Shown one piece after another: positions 1 through 9,213 of a DNA stretch of 64,000 nt. Each line of letters opens with the position of its first letter. Within the stretch, counting starts at the first letter, position 1. Made by a program: the position numbers and the translations under genes. Source of the stretch: Bacteroidota bacterium (GTDB lineage: Bacteria > Bacteroidota > Bacteroidia > B-17B0 > Aurantibacillaceae); contig JAIUNM010000003.1 of NCBI GenBank assembly GCA_020162035.1, positions 1 to 64,000 of the forward strand, read 5' to 3'. The notes beneath the pieces are model-generated. The model made no database searches. It was not told where the DNA came from and worked only from the letters and a program-made list of their open reading frames with translations.

Positions 1-30
1 TGCCAATTTTTCCGCCACGGCGGATGTTAA

Positions 31-60
31 AGCCCCTACAGTAATGTTGGGGCTTTTTTG
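31..60 (+). terminator. Rho-independent terminator
   Basis: AGCCCC at 31-36 pairs with GGGGCT at 49-54 and is followed by a run of T. It probably ends a transcription unit lying to the left of the window. A second small dyad (CCGCC/GGCGG, about 12-23) precedes it. Confidence 0.8.
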
Positions 61-312
61 TTTTAAATAAATAGCGCTAGCAAAATTTTATCGCTTTTTT
101 TATACAGTATCTTATAAAATAAATATCGCAGCAATTATCATAATTAAAATGATAACCAAATACTGCCAAATGTCTGGAAAATAACGTAACATTTTTCTTA
201 ATTTATTAAAACTATTCAATTGATAAAAATTTAAAACAAAAATAATTGTTTTTACACAATTGATTAAAACTATTCAAAGAAATTAAATACCTTTTAAAAA
301 ATATAGTACTTA
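61..312. other. Intergenic stretch without a gene
   Basis: Very AT-rich sequence with no supported reading frame. The only structure seen is a perfect 15-base direct repeat, listed separately. It lies downstream of the convergent gene that ends at 313. Confidence 0.6.
205..277. repeat. 15-bp direct repeat pair
   Basis: ATTAAAACTATTCAA occurs at 205-219 and again at 263-277. CAATTGAT also lies close to each copy. The role is unknown; it may be a remnant of a small duplication in AT-rich spacer. Confidence 0.6.
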
Positions 313-975
313 TTATTTACCTTTTTTTTCTCTTTCTTTTAATTCCCACATGTAATTTCCGCAAAAGTTAAGGTAAAAGAATGCTACTACATCACCTAAT
401 TTAGATGGTTTTATACCTGATTCAGGAACTAAAAAAACACCATTTATTAAAGCGTATTTTTTACCATTTTGGTAATAGTTACTTGAACTCACTTCTAATA
501 GGTCAGAATACTTTTTGTTACTTTTTCTATATTTTGCAACAGCTTCTTGTAAATTTAAGTTTATTTTACTCGTATCAAGCTCAACACTTATTAAGCTTAA
601 TGTGATTTTTTTACCCTCATTTGTTATTAAACCGGGTTGTTGGTACATTTTTCGAATTCCTCCAACTGTAGGTTCCCATGCACAATCTCCAGTGTATTCT
701 ACTTTCCAATTTGTTGTTTCTCCTTTAGTAGTAGGAGTTATTAATAAAGCAGGTACGTTAACGTTTCTTCCTTTATTATCCATTATTTGTACAGACATGT
801 TGTGATTAACATTTTGTGCAACATTAAGGGCATATTGCGCACAGTTATACTCAAACTCTTGAACTTTTTTTTCTAACATTGGATTTTCCATAAAATTATT
901 TGGATCACAATTGAATTGAGCAACTGCTAATTTTGTAAACAATACTGCAGTTGAAATAAAAGCTGTTTTTTTCAT
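313..975 (-). CDS. Secreted hypothetical protein
   Basis: A 220-residue protein that I do not recognise. The N-terminus has a lysine pair, a hydrophobic stretch and a likely signal peptidase site after LAVAQ (about residue 20), so it is probably exported to the periplasm or beyond. The mature part has few cysteines and an aromatic, polar composition, with no membrane segment or sorting domain. It ends in a basic tail. It stands alone, divergent from the MarR/efflux operon. A perfect inverted repeat lies just upstream of its start. The start at 975 is chosen because the signal peptide begins there. Confidence 0.6.
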   Translation of the reverse strand: MKKTAFISTAVLFTKLAVAQFNCDPNNFMENPMLEKKVQEFEYNCAQYALNVAQNVNHNMSVQIMDNKGRNVNVPALLITPTTKGETTNWKVEYTGDCAWEPTVGGIRKMYQQPGLITNEGKKITLSLISVELDTSKINLNLQEAVAKYRKSNKKYSDLLEVSSSNYYQNGKKYALINGVFLVPESGIKPSKLGDVVAFFYLNFCGNYMWELKEREKKGK

Positions 976-1010
976 ATTTTTTTTATTAAAGGTATGTTAT
1001 AATTGATGTT

Positions 1011-1038
1011 ATAAAATACGTCATTTGTCGTATTTTAT
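1011..1038. promoter_or_regulatory. Perfect 10-bp inverted repeat upstream of secreted protein gene
   Basis: ATAAAATACG (1011-1020) pairs perfectly with CGTATTTTAT (1029-1038) across an 8-base loop. It lies 36 bases before the start codon at 975, on the upstream side of that minus-strand gene. No T-run of terminator quality follows on the minus strand, so an operator or a 5' leader hairpin is more likely. Confidence 0.45.
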
Positions 1039-1178
1039 ATTAGTTTGAGATTTATTTTTAATGAGATTAGTTTATAACGTATATACCAATACTTTCTCAA
1101 ATACCACTTTTGTTTTAATGCTTTTTACTTATTAAATTATTATGTGAAATGTTATTACTTAACAAAAGTTTTATAATT

Positions 1179-1203
1179 ATTGTGATAACAATAGTTATAT
1201 TTG
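1179..1203 (+). promoter_or_regulatory. Promoter box and dyad before marR/efflux operon
   Basis: TATATTTG at 1196-1203 matches the Bacteroidota -7 element TAnnTTTG. Directly upstream, ATTGT-GATA-ACAAT (1179-1192) is a small palindrome placed where a MarR dimer could block the promoter. Autoregulation is inferred, not shown. Confidence 0.5.
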
Positions 1204-1231
1204 TAAACTATTTTAAATTTAAACTGTTTGT

Positions 1232-1723
1232 ATGTGTAACACAGAATATTATAGCCAATTACCAATTGGTACAAAAGCTTTAATTTTATCTAAATTATAT
1301 TATAGTGTATTATCAAAAAAACTCGAAAGTATTGAAGTTGAACGTTATTATTCTATATTATTTTTTTTAAAGGATAATGAAGGTTGCAGCCAACAACAAA
1401 TTTGTAATAATTTAGCTATTGATAAAACAGCCATGGTTAAAATTATTGACTATTTAGTTAAAATTGGATATGTAAGAAAAAATATAAATTTAAAAAACAG
1501 ACGCGAGCATTTTATTGAATTAACTAAAAAAGGCTTAAATCAAACAAAACAAATTGTGAAATCGTTTAATTCCCTTGATGAGGATTTATATCGTGATTTG
1601 CCGGTAAATAAACAAATTATTTTTAACGAAGTAATTTGTGAAATGTCATCTAAATTAAAAAATTTACCTGCAACAGATTTGTTTTTTGATTATAAAAAAA
1701 CACAAAAAACTAACAAAAAATAA
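1232..1723 (+). CDS. MarR-family transcriptional regulator
   Basis: A 163-residue winged-helix regulator. Residues about 40-110 give the MarR core: a helix with YYSILFFLKDNEG, a helix-turn-helix (SQQQICNNLAIDKTAMVKIIDYL) and a wing with the basic turn LKNRREHFIELTKKG. It is the first gene of an operon with a complete RND efflux pump; the adaptor gene starts 13 bases after its stop. MarR proteins beside such pumps usually repress them until a small ligand binds. The palindrome over the promoter fits autorepression. The ligand cannot be predicted. Confidence 0.88.
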   Translation: MCNTEYYSQLPIGTKALILSKLYYSVLSKKLESIEVERYYSILFFLKDNEGCSQQQICNNLAIDKTAMVKIIDYLVKIGYVRKNINLKNRREHFIELTKKGLNQTKQIVKSFNSLDEDLYRDLPVNKQIIFNEVICEMSSKLKNLPATDLFFDYKKTQKTNKK

Positions 1724-1736
1724 TACTTAAATAAAA

Positions 1737-2795
1737 ATGAAAAAAATACCTAATTGGATATTAATTTTAGTTTTAATAATTTTAATTATAGTTTCTAAAT
1801 TTATATTTTTTGCTCCAAAAAACGAGAAACTAACAGGCAATAAAGGCAAGCAACAGGGGCCATTATCAGTTAACTATTTAGTGGTTAATTACGAAACATT
1901 AAAAGAAGATATTTATTCAACTGGTAAAATTGGAGCAATTAATCAAATATCAATTTTACCAGAGGTAAATGGTAAAATAATATCGGTAAATTTTAAAGAA
2001 GGAGAATTTGTTAGTAAAGGAAGTTTAATAGTTAAGTTAAATGATCAAGATTTACAAGCACAATTACTAAAATCTAAAACACAAATTACTTTATCCGAAA
2101 ATAAATTAAATAGACTTAAAAAATTAATTCAAATTAATGGAGTAAGTAAAGAAGAAATAGAAATTCAAGAAAACGAATTAAACTCGTTAAAAGCTGATAG
2201 AGATTTTATTTTAGCTCAAATAGCTAAAACAAATGTTATTGCTCCGTTTAGTGGAGTTGTTGGATTAAAAAATGTTAGCGAAGGGTCTTATGTAACTGTA
2301 AATACTCCAATTGCTTCTTTAGTTCAGCTTAACCCTTTGTTTGTTGAATTTTCTGTATCAGAAAAATACAGTTCGATATTAACAAAAACATTATCTGTTA
2401 CATTTAATTCCGAAATAAATAAAGAAAAACAAACGGCAAAAATATATGCAATAGAACCAAGGGTAGATGAATTAACCAAAACAATAAAAGTTAGAGCTTT
2501 GTTTAACGATAAAACACAATATTACCCAGGTAGTTTTGTGAAAGTATATTTGAGTTTAGGAGAATTTAAAGAAGCGTTATTAATTCCTACTCAATGTATT
2601 ATACCTACACTTAAAGGACAAAAAGTTTTTATTTCTAAAAATGGAAAAGCAACAGAAGTTGAAGTAACAGTGGGAGAAAGAACCGATAGTAAAATACAAA
2701 TTACAAACGGCTTAACTATTGGAGATACAATAATAACAACAGGTTTGTTATCTATTAAAAATGGTGCAGATTTAAAATTAATTAAAAGTAATTAA
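1737..2795 (+). CDS. RND efflux periplasmic adaptor (membrane fusion protein)
   Basis: A 352-residue HlyD/AcrA-type adaptor that bridges the inner-membrane pump and outer-membrane channel. It has an N-terminal membrane anchor (residues about 5-27) and lipoyl half-motifs near residues 70-100 and 165-190 (VIAPFSGVVGLKNVSEGSYV). Between these lies a short helical hairpin rich in K, E and Q; beta-barrel and membrane-proximal domains follow. It has no lipobox cysteine, so it is held by the anchor. It lies between marR and the pump gene, with only 5 bases to the latter. Confidence 0.92.
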   Translation: MKKIPNWILILVLIILIIVSKFIFFAPKNEKLTGNKGKQQGPLSVNYLVVNYETLKEDIYSTGKIGAINQISILPEVNGKIISVNFKEGEFVSKGSLIVKLNDQDLQAQLLKSKTQITLSENKLNRLKKLIQINGVSKEEIEIQENELNSLKADRDFILAQIAKTNVIAPFSGVVGLKNVSEGSYVTVNTPIASLVQLNPLFVEFSVSEKYSSILTKTLSVTFNSEINKEKQTAKIYAIEPRVDELTKTIKVRALFNDKTQYYPGSFVKVYLSLGEFKEALLIPTQCIIPTLKGQKVFISKNGKATEVEVTVGERTDSKIQITNGLTIGDTIITTGLLSIKNGADLKLIKSN

Positions 2796-2800
2796 TTGTT

Positions 2801-5800
2801 ATGGATGTAGCTGAATTAAGTGTAAAAAAGCCCGTTTTAGTAACCGTTTTATCTATAATAATTATTTTATTTGGTGCAATTGGTTTTAAATATTTAGGTG
2901 TTAGAGAATATCCGTCAATTGACCCTCCGGTTATTACTGTTCGTACAAACTATACAGGTGCAAATGCAGATGTTGTTCAATCGCAAATAACCGAACCGTT
3001 AGAAAAAGTTATAAATGGTATTGATGGCATTAGAACATTATCATCTGCTTCTAACCAAGGCTCAAGCATTATAACTGTTGAATTTAATTTAAATGCTGAT
3101 TTAGAAGCAGCCGCAAATGATGTTAGAGATAAGGTTTCTCAAGCAATAAGGCAATTACCACAAGATATTGATGCTCCGCCAGTAGTTTCTAAAGCCGACG
3201 CAAATTCTGATGCAATTATTTCGATGACGTTATTAAGTGATACACGTTCGTTATTAGAAGTAAGTGATTATGCAGAAAATGTTTTAGCTCAAAATTTCCA
3301 AACTATATCTGGTGTTAGTAATGTCCAAATTTGGGGCCAACGTAAATATTGTATGCGTATTAGGCTACAACCTGATAAATTAGCTTCGTTTAATTTAACG
3401 CCATTAGATGTTAAACAAGCATTAACTAAAGAAAATGTTGATTTACCTTCAGGAAAAATAGAAGGTAATAGTACAGAATTAACTGTAAACACAATTGGTA
3501 GGTTATCTACAGTTACTGAATTTGAAATGATGATTGTTAAAGAAAATGAAAACAATATTGTTCGTTTAAGAGATGTTGCTTTAGTAGAATTAGGTGCTGA
3601 AAATGAAGAAACAGCACTACGAGAATCAGGAACACCAATGGTGGGATTAGCCTTAGTGCCTTTACCAGGCGCAAATTATTTAGATATTGCAAATGAATTT
3701 TACAAAAGATATGATGTTTTAAAAAAAGAATTACCTAAAGACTATACAATAAATATTGCTTTAGACAATACTCGTTTTATAAAAAATTCAATTACTGAAG
3801 TTGCAGAAACTTTACTAATAGCATTAATTTTAGTTATTGTAATTATTTATTTGTTTTTTAGAGATTGGATTATTGCATTTAGGCCATTAATAGATATTCC
3901 TGTTTCATTAATTGGTGCATTTTTTATAATGTATTTAATGGGGTATTCCATTAATGTATTAACATTATTGGCTATTGTTCTTGCAACTGGTTTAGTTGTT
4001 GATGATGGAATTGTAGTAACTGAAAATATTTTTAAAAAAATAGAAAAAGGTTTAAATCCTACAGAAGCTGCAATTACTGGAACTCGCGAAATTTATTCGG
4101 CTGTTATTATTACATCATTAACATTGGCAGCAGTTTTTATGCCTGTAATATTTTTAGAAGGTTTTGTTGGAAGGCTGTTTAGAGAGTTTGGTGTTGTAAT
4201 AGCTGGAGCAGTATTAATTTCTGCATTTGTTTCTTTAACCTTAACCCCAATGCTAAATGCTAAATTGGTTAGAAAAAATCATTCTCAAAAAAGTAAATTT
4301 TATGTTTTAACTGAACCGTTTTTTGAAAAATTAGATTTATGGTTTAAAAATTCTGTAACACGTTTTTTGCAAAAAAGATGGTGGGCTTTTGTTGTTTTAA
4401 TTTTATCAACTGGAACTATTTTTTATTTTGGCTCACAATTAAAATCAGAACTTTCGCCCTTAGAAGATAGAAATTGGCTTCGTATGTTAATTACTATGCC
4501 CGAAGGTACTTCTTTTGAATCAACCGATGCAACGATGAATAAAATTTCAAATTTTGTTCATGATTCGGTTGCGGAAAAAGAAGTTTGTTTAACTGTTACT
4601 GCTCCAGGTTTTGCAGGGTCTGGAGCTGTAAATACCGGTTTTGTAAGATTAGCTTTATCTCAAGCAGAAGATAGAAACCGAAGTCAAAATGAAATTGCAA
4701 ATTATCTGTCAAAATATTTATCAAAATTTCCTGAAGGTAAAATTTTTGTTATACAAGAGCAGTCAATTTCTTCGGGAGGTGGACCAAAAGGAGCTTTGCC
4801 AGTTCAGTTTGTTTTACAAAATAACGATTTTAATAAAATTAGAACACATTTGCCAAAGTTTTTAGAATTAGTAAGTAAAAACCCAACTTTTCAAGGATTT
4901 GACGTTAATTTAAAATTTAATAAGCCTGAATTGGTTGTAGAAATTAATAGAGATAAGGCTAAAACTACGGGGGTTAGCATTGCCGATGTTGCTCAAACAA
5001 TTCAATTAGCATTAAGCGGACAAAGGTTTGGTTACTATATAAAAGGCGATAAACAGTATCAAGTTGTAGGGCAAGTAAGTAGAGAAAACAGAGATGATCC
5101 AAACGATATTAAAAATTTATTTGTAAAAAATTCTAAAGGAGAAATGATTCAGTTAGATAACATTATAACTGTAACTGAACGTAGTAGCCCTCCTCAATTA
5201 TATCATTATAATAGGTTTCAATCTGCAACAATACAAGCAGGCTTAGCTCCTGGTAAAACAATTGGTGATGGAATAAATGAAATGAAAAAAATATCTAATG
5301 AAATTTTAGATGATAGTTTTACAACTTCGTTAACGGGTGCTTCACGAGATTTTGCAGAAAGTTCTTCAAATATTTTATTTGCATTTTTATTAGCTTTGGT
5401 GTTAATATATTTATTGTTAGCGGCTCAATTTGAAAGTTTTATAGAACCTTTAATTATTATGTTAACTGTGCCAATGGCTTTATCTGGTGCATTATTTTCA
5501 TTATGGTATTTTAATCAAACATTAAATATTTTTAGTCAAATAGGAATGATTATGTTAATAGGATTGGTAACCAAAAATGGAATTTTAATTATTGAGTTTG
5601 CAAATCAATTAAAAGAGAAAGGACTAAGCGTAAAAGAAGCACTAATAGAAGCATCAACAGCAAGATTAAGACCAATTTTAATGACAAGTTTAGCAACAAT
5701 GTTTGGAGCTTTACCAATTGCAATGGCATTAGGTGCAGGTTCTGAAAGTAGAATGGGAATGGGTATTGTTATTGTTGGTGGTTTATTATTATCAATGGTG

Positions 5801-5863
5801 TTAACTTTATATGTAATACCTGCAATTTATTCATATTTAATAAAAGATAAACGCCATGAATAA
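2801..5863 (+). CDS. RND-family efflux transporter (HAE1/AcrB type)
   Basis: A 1020-residue inner-membrane proton-driven efflux pump. It shows the usual N-terminal helix, a periplasmic porter domain, a helix block around residues 335-490, a second porter domain and a C-terminal helix block from about 850. The proton-relay aspartate pair is present in GLVVDDGIVVTENIF (about residues 399-405). FEEGRD-type and GPGGS-rich loops match the HAE1 family. The gene overlaps the following TolC-family gene by 8 bases, indicating translational coupling. The substrate cannot be read from sequence. Confidence 0.95.
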   Translation: MDVAELSVKKPVLVTVLSIIIILFGAIGFKYLGVREYPSIDPPVITVRTNYTGANADVVQSQITEPLEKVINGIDGIRTLSSASNQGSSIITVEFNLNADLEAAANDVRDKVSQAIRQLPQDIDAPPVVSKADANSDAIISMTLLSDTRSLLEVSDYAENVLAQNFQTISGVSNVQIWGQRKYCMRIRLQPDKLASFNLTPLDVKQALTKENVDLPSGKIEGNSTELTVNTIGRLSTVTEFEMMIVKENENNIVRLRDVALVELGAENEETALRESGTPMVGLALVPLPGANYLDIANEFYKRYDVLKKELPKDYTINIALDNTRFIKNSITEVAETLLIALILVIVIIYLFFRDWIIAFRPLIDIPVSLIGAFFIMYLMGYSINVLTLLAIVLATGLVVDDGIVVTENIFKKIEKGLNPTEAAITGTREIYSAVIITSLTLAAVFMPVIFLEGFVGRLFREFGVVIAGAVLISAFVSLTLTPMLNAKLVRKNHSQKSKFYVLTEPFFEKLDLWFKNSVTRFLQKRWWAFVVLILSTGTIFYFGSQLKSELSPLEDRNWLRMLITMPEGTSFESTDATMNKISNFVHDSVAEKEVCLTVTAPGFAGSGAVNTGFVRLALSQAEDRNRSQNEIANYLSKYLSKFPEGKIFVIQEQSISSGGGPKGALPVQFVLQNNDFNKIRTHLPKFLELVSKNPTFQGFDVNLKFNKPELVVEINRDKAKTTGVSIADVAQTIQLALSGQRFGYYIKGDKQYQVVGQVSRENRDDPNDIKNLFVKNSKGEMIQLDNIITVTERSSPPQLYHYNRFQSATIQAGLAPGKTIGDGINEMKKISNEILDDSFTTSLTGASRDFAESSSNILFAFLLALVLIYLLLAAQFESFIEPLIIMLTVPMALSGALFSLWYFNQTLNIFSQIGMIMLIGLVTKNGILIIEFANQLKEKGLSVKEALIEASTARLRPILMTSLATMFGALPIAMALGAGSESRMGMGIVIVGGLLLSMVLTLYVIPAIYSYLIKDKRHE

Positions 5864-7166
5864 AAAGTTATCTATATTAATTTTATTTATAATAGCTATT
5901 ATATGCTCTATATCTAAAGCACAAACTATTTTAACAGTTGATGAAGCAATAAAAAATAGTTTAGAAAAAAATTACAATGTTTTAATACAAAAAAACATAA
6001 ACGAAATTTCTAAATTACAAAACAATTTTGGTAATGCTGGCATGTCGCCAACTGTTAGTTTAAATGCAAATTTAGCTTTATCTAATTTAAATTCATATCA
6101 AGAGTTTAGCACAGGTACAATACAACAAAAAAATGGTGCACAATCTCACAATATAGGCGCATCTTTAAATGCAGGCTGGGTAGTATTTGATGGTTTAAAA
6201 ATGTTTACAATTAAAAAACGTTTAACAGAAAACGAAAGGCTATCTGAAATAACCTTAAAACAACAAATGGAAAATACAATTTTTGATATTATTAGTTTGT
6301 ACTACAATGTTGTTAAATTAAATCAATTAATTAAAGCATCAAAACAAAACATTGAAATATATGATGAGCGAAGAAAAATTGCCCAATTAAAATTTGATAT
6401 TGGATCAGATTCAAAAGTAGATTTAATGTTAGCTCAAACTAATTTAAATAAAGCAAAAAGCTCTTTAATTCAATTAGAAATTCAATTATTAAATGCTAAA
6501 ACTAATTTAAATTCATTAATGTTTAAGCCTATTGATACTGATTTTAACACAAGTGATTCAATAATAATTAACTACAATCCAGACATAAACGAATTAAAAA
6601 CAGAAGTGGTAAAAAACAATTCATCATTGTTAATTTCTAAACAAATGGAAAATATTTCTTATTTAAATTATCGCGAATCCCAATCTGCAAATATGCCAAT
6701 TGTACAGTTAAACGGTTCTTATAATTTCATTCAAAATCAAAGTCAGGCAGGTTTTGTTTTTTTAAATAAACAATCTGGTATAAATGTTGGAGTAACTGCG
6801 GGGTGGTTAATTTTTAATGGGACAAAAAACTCAAAACTTTCAAAAGAAAGAAATATAAATTATTTAAATCAAAAATATTCAACTGATTTAATTCAACAAA
6901 AAGTAGACGCTCAAGTATTTAATAGTTATAAAAATTTTATTTTAAATAAATCAATTACATTAATTGAAAATCAAAATTTAATTGATGCTAAAGAATTAAT
7001 AAGCATTTCTATAGAACGATATAAAATTGGTAAAACTAATTTATTAGAAACAATTGAAGTTCAAAAAAATTTAGAAGACGCACAAGTTAGATATATAGAA
7101 GCCTTGTATGCTATGAAAATTGCTGAAACAGAACTGTTACGAACTAATGGCAAACTTATAAAATAG
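5856..7166 (+). CDS. TolC-family outer membrane efflux protein
   Basis: A 436-residue outer-membrane channel with a signal peptide ending after SKAQ (about residue 22). Two repeated halves of long amphipathic helices carry the OEP signature, including GWVVFDG and GWLIFNG, the two beta-strand segments of the barrel. The last helix ends in the family-typical region with ALYAMKIAETELLRTNGKL. It is the last gene of the marR-adaptor-pump-channel operon and completes a tripartite pump. About 100 bases separate it from the next gene. Confidence 0.93.
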   Translation: MNKKLSILILFIIAIICSISKAQTILTVDEAIKNSLEKNYNVLIQKNINEISKLQNNFGNAGMSPTVSLNANLALSNLNSYQEFSTGTIQQKNGAQSHNIGASLNAGWVVFDGLKMFTIKKRLTENERLSEITLKQQMENTIFDIISLYYNVVKLNQLIKASKQNIEIYDERRKIAQLKFDIGSDSKVDLMLAQTNLNKAKSSLIQLEIQLLNAKTNLNSLMFKPIDTDFNTSDSIIINYNPDINELKTEVVKNNSSLLISKQMENISYLNYRESQSANMPIVQLNGSYNFIQNQSQAGFVFLNKQSGINVGVTAGWLIFNGTKNSKLSKERNINYLNQKYSTDLIQQKVDAQVFNSYKNFILNKSITLIENQNLIDAKELISISIERYKIGKTNLLETIEVQKNLEDAQVRYIEALYAMKIAETELLRTNGKLIK

Positions 7167-7266
7167 TTTTAAATTATTTTAGATTAAGCATTTTTTTAAT
7201 TAGACTAATTAATTTGCTATTAAACTTTAAAAAAGATAAATTTACTGAAACCTTTACTTATTTGAA

Positions 7267-8673
7267 TTGAGAATTCTATCATTTATATTTTTTATTTCAT
7301 TAATTAACCTAGTATTTTCTCAAAACTCGCAAGATACCGCACAAGTAAATAAAAACATTAAAATTATTAATAAACAACTAGAGGTTGATGTTGACAAGGC
7401 CTTAGGATTAATTTTACCAGAAATAAAACTTGCAGAAAAATCTAAATATACGTTAGGCTATGCAAAATTAAATTCGCAATTAATTAAATATTACGAATTA
7501 AAAGGATATACCGATTCTGTTTTACTTTTAAGCCCAAAAAACATAAAATTTGCAAGAGCAAGTAAAGACACAAATTTAATTATTAATTGTTATTTAACTT
7601 ATGCGCGTTCATTATCAAATGCTGGTAAATTTCACGATGCAATTTCTCAATGCCTTATTGCGCAACGCTTTTCTGAAAATCAAAGCAATACAAAAATTAA
7701 AATTAAAGTTTTACATGATTTAGCTTTTATTTATAACAATTTAAATTCTCATCAAAAAGCATTAGATTATTTTAAAAAAGCGTTAGCAATTTCTTATTCA
7801 ATTAAAGATACTTTTAACATAGCTAATTTATCAGCAAGAATTGGGGGAGAATTTAATTTCTTATCAAATAGTGATTCATCTTTGTATTATAATTTACAAT
7901 CTTATAAATATTTTAATTATTTAAATCATAAAAGAGGCAAAGGTGTTGCATTAACCAATTTGTCATCTGTTTATGCAGAGTTAAAGCAATATGATAAGGC
8001 TATTTCTACGGCAAATGAAGCTCTAAAAATTAGAGAAGAGTTAAATGATACCTATGCAATAATAATTTTAAATAATAACCTTGCATTAACAAATTACGAA
8101 TTAAAATTATATAATGTTGCTTTAAAACATGCAATTAAAGCTCAGCAACTTTTAAAAAATAGCGAAGATGAAAATATGCTTATTGAAAACACTGCTGTTT
8201 TAGCAAGCATATATTTTAAATTAAACGATTTAAATAAAGCCTATGAGTACAGAACGCTACATTCAAATAAATTACAAAACAAATACAATGCAACTAATGT
8301 AAAGGCTCTAAGCGAATTACAAACTAAATACGAAACTGAAAAGAAAGAAAAAGAAATTGAGATGCTTCAAATAAAAAGTAAAAGCGAAAAAGAAAAAGCA
8401 ATACTAGAAAAAAATAAAAAAAATTATATTATTATTTTTATAACTTTTATTTTAATAATTATTCTTATTTTTTCTTTAGTTTTATTTAAACGATTTAAAA
8501 TTACGGAACGCCAGAAAATTACAATTCAAAAACAAAAATTATTAGTAGACGAAAAAGCAGCTGATTTATCTGCCCGACAAAAAGAAATTTTAGATAGCAT
8601 TAATTATGCTAAACGTATTCAACAAGCTCACATGCCAAGCGAAATTTATATTAAAAAACATTTAAATAAGTAA
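7267..8673 (+). CDS. TPR sensor protein truncated before its SpoIIE phosphatase domain
   Basis: A 468-residue protein starting at TTG. It has a signal peptide (cleavage after VFSQ), then tetratricopeptide repeats (about residues 45-340), a coiled coil, one membrane helix (about 388-408) and a cytoplasmic coiled coil. It ends with SINYAKRIQQAHMPS and a few more residues. In Bacteroidota the motif SINYAKRIQ(Q/R)A(L/I)LPS normally introduces a PP2C-like SpoIIE phosphatase of about 200 residues, which is absent here. The stop overlaps the start of the next gene (TAATG), so the 3' end was probably replaced by that gene. Catalytic output is therefore lost. TTG is chosen because it starts the signal peptide. 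Confidence 0.8.
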   Translation: MRILSFIFFISLINLVFSQNSQDTAQVNKNIKIINKQLEVDVDKALGLILPEIKLAEKSKYTLGYAKLNSQLIKYYELKGYTDSVLLLSPKNIKFARASKDTNLIINCYLTYARSLSNAGKFHDAISQCLIAQRFSENQSNTKIKIKVLHDLAFIYNNLNSHQKALDYFKKALAISYSIKDTFNIANLSARIGGEFNFLSNSDSSLYYNLQSYKYFNYLNHKRGKGVALTNLSSVYAELKQYDKAISTANEALKIREELNDTYAIIILNNNLALTNYELKLYNVALKHAIKAQQLLKNSEDENMLIENTAVLASIYFKLNDLNKAYEYRTLHSNKLQNKYNATNVKALSELQTKYETEKKEKEIEMLQIKSKSEKEKAILEKNKKNYIIIFITFILIIILIFSLVLFKRFKITERQKITIQKQKLLVDEKAADLSARQKEILDSINYAKRIQQAHMPSEIYIKKHLNK

Positions 8674-9164
8674 TGCAATTGTCTAAAAAAGAAATATTTG
8701 AATTACTTAACACAATTCCAGACCCCGAAATTCCTGTAATTAATATAGTAGAGCTTGGTGTAATTAGAGATGTTTTAATAGATAATAATAATTCTGTTAC
8801 AATTGTTATTACACCAACTTATAGTGGTTGCCCAGCTATGAAACAAATGGAAGATGATATTAAATTAAAATTAATTGAACAAAATATTTCAAATATTAAT
8901 ATAAAATATCAATACAACCCTCCCTGGACAACTGATTGGTTAAACGATGAGGCAAAATTAAAATTACAAAAATATGGGATTGCCCCCCCTCAGGAAAAAA
9001 CCTCAGATAAATCTTTTATTACTGGTGTAGGAAAAAAAATTGTTTGTCCGCATTGTAAAAGTAATAATACAAATTTAGTGTCTCAATTTGGGAGTACGGC
9101 CTGTAAAGCTTTATATAAATGCAATAATTGTTTAGAAGCATTTGATTATTTTAAGTGTATTTAG
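8673..9164 (+). CDS. paaD: PaaD-like protein (phenylacetyl-CoA epoxidase accessory family)
   Basis: A 163-residue protein with an N-terminal MIP18/DUF59 domain. It contains IPDPEIPVINIVELGVIRDV and the conserved TPTYSGCPAM. A C-terminal zinc ribbon has CPHC near residues 126-129, a Cys in STACK and CNNC near 150-153. This order is typical of PaaD, which helps mature the oxygenase complex of aerobic phenylacetate breakdown, probably by metal or Fe-S handling. No paaABCE genes are nearby, so its partner must be elsewhere. Otherwise it could act as a general SufT-like factor. The start codon overlaps the previous stop. Confidence 0.85.
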   Translation: MQLSKKEIFELLNTIPDPEIPVINIVELGVIRDVLIDNNNSVTIVITPTYSGCPAMKQMEDDIKLKLIEQNISNINIKYQYNPPWTTDWLNDEAKLKLQKYGIAPPQEKTSDKSFITGVGKKIVCPHCKSNNTNLVSQFGSTACKALYKCNNCLEAFDYFKCI

Positions 9165-9186
9165 TGTGTTTTTTCCTCAAAAATTT

Positions 9187-9194
9187 TAACTTTG
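9187..9194 (+). promoter_or_regulatory. -7 box before yebC
   Basis: TAACTTTG at 9187-9194 is an exact match to the Bacteroidota -7 consensus TAnnTTTG. It sits 20 bases before the ATG at 9214, and would drive yebC-recJ-meaB. No clear -33 TTTG was seen at the expected distance. Confidence 0.5.
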
Positions 9195-9213
9195 CTATTT
9201 AATTTAATAATTT

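Noticed and set aside
7267..8673. Histidine kinase reading of the TPR protein
   Set aside because: No H-box or ATPase motifs are present, and the end matches the SpoIIE-type junction instead.
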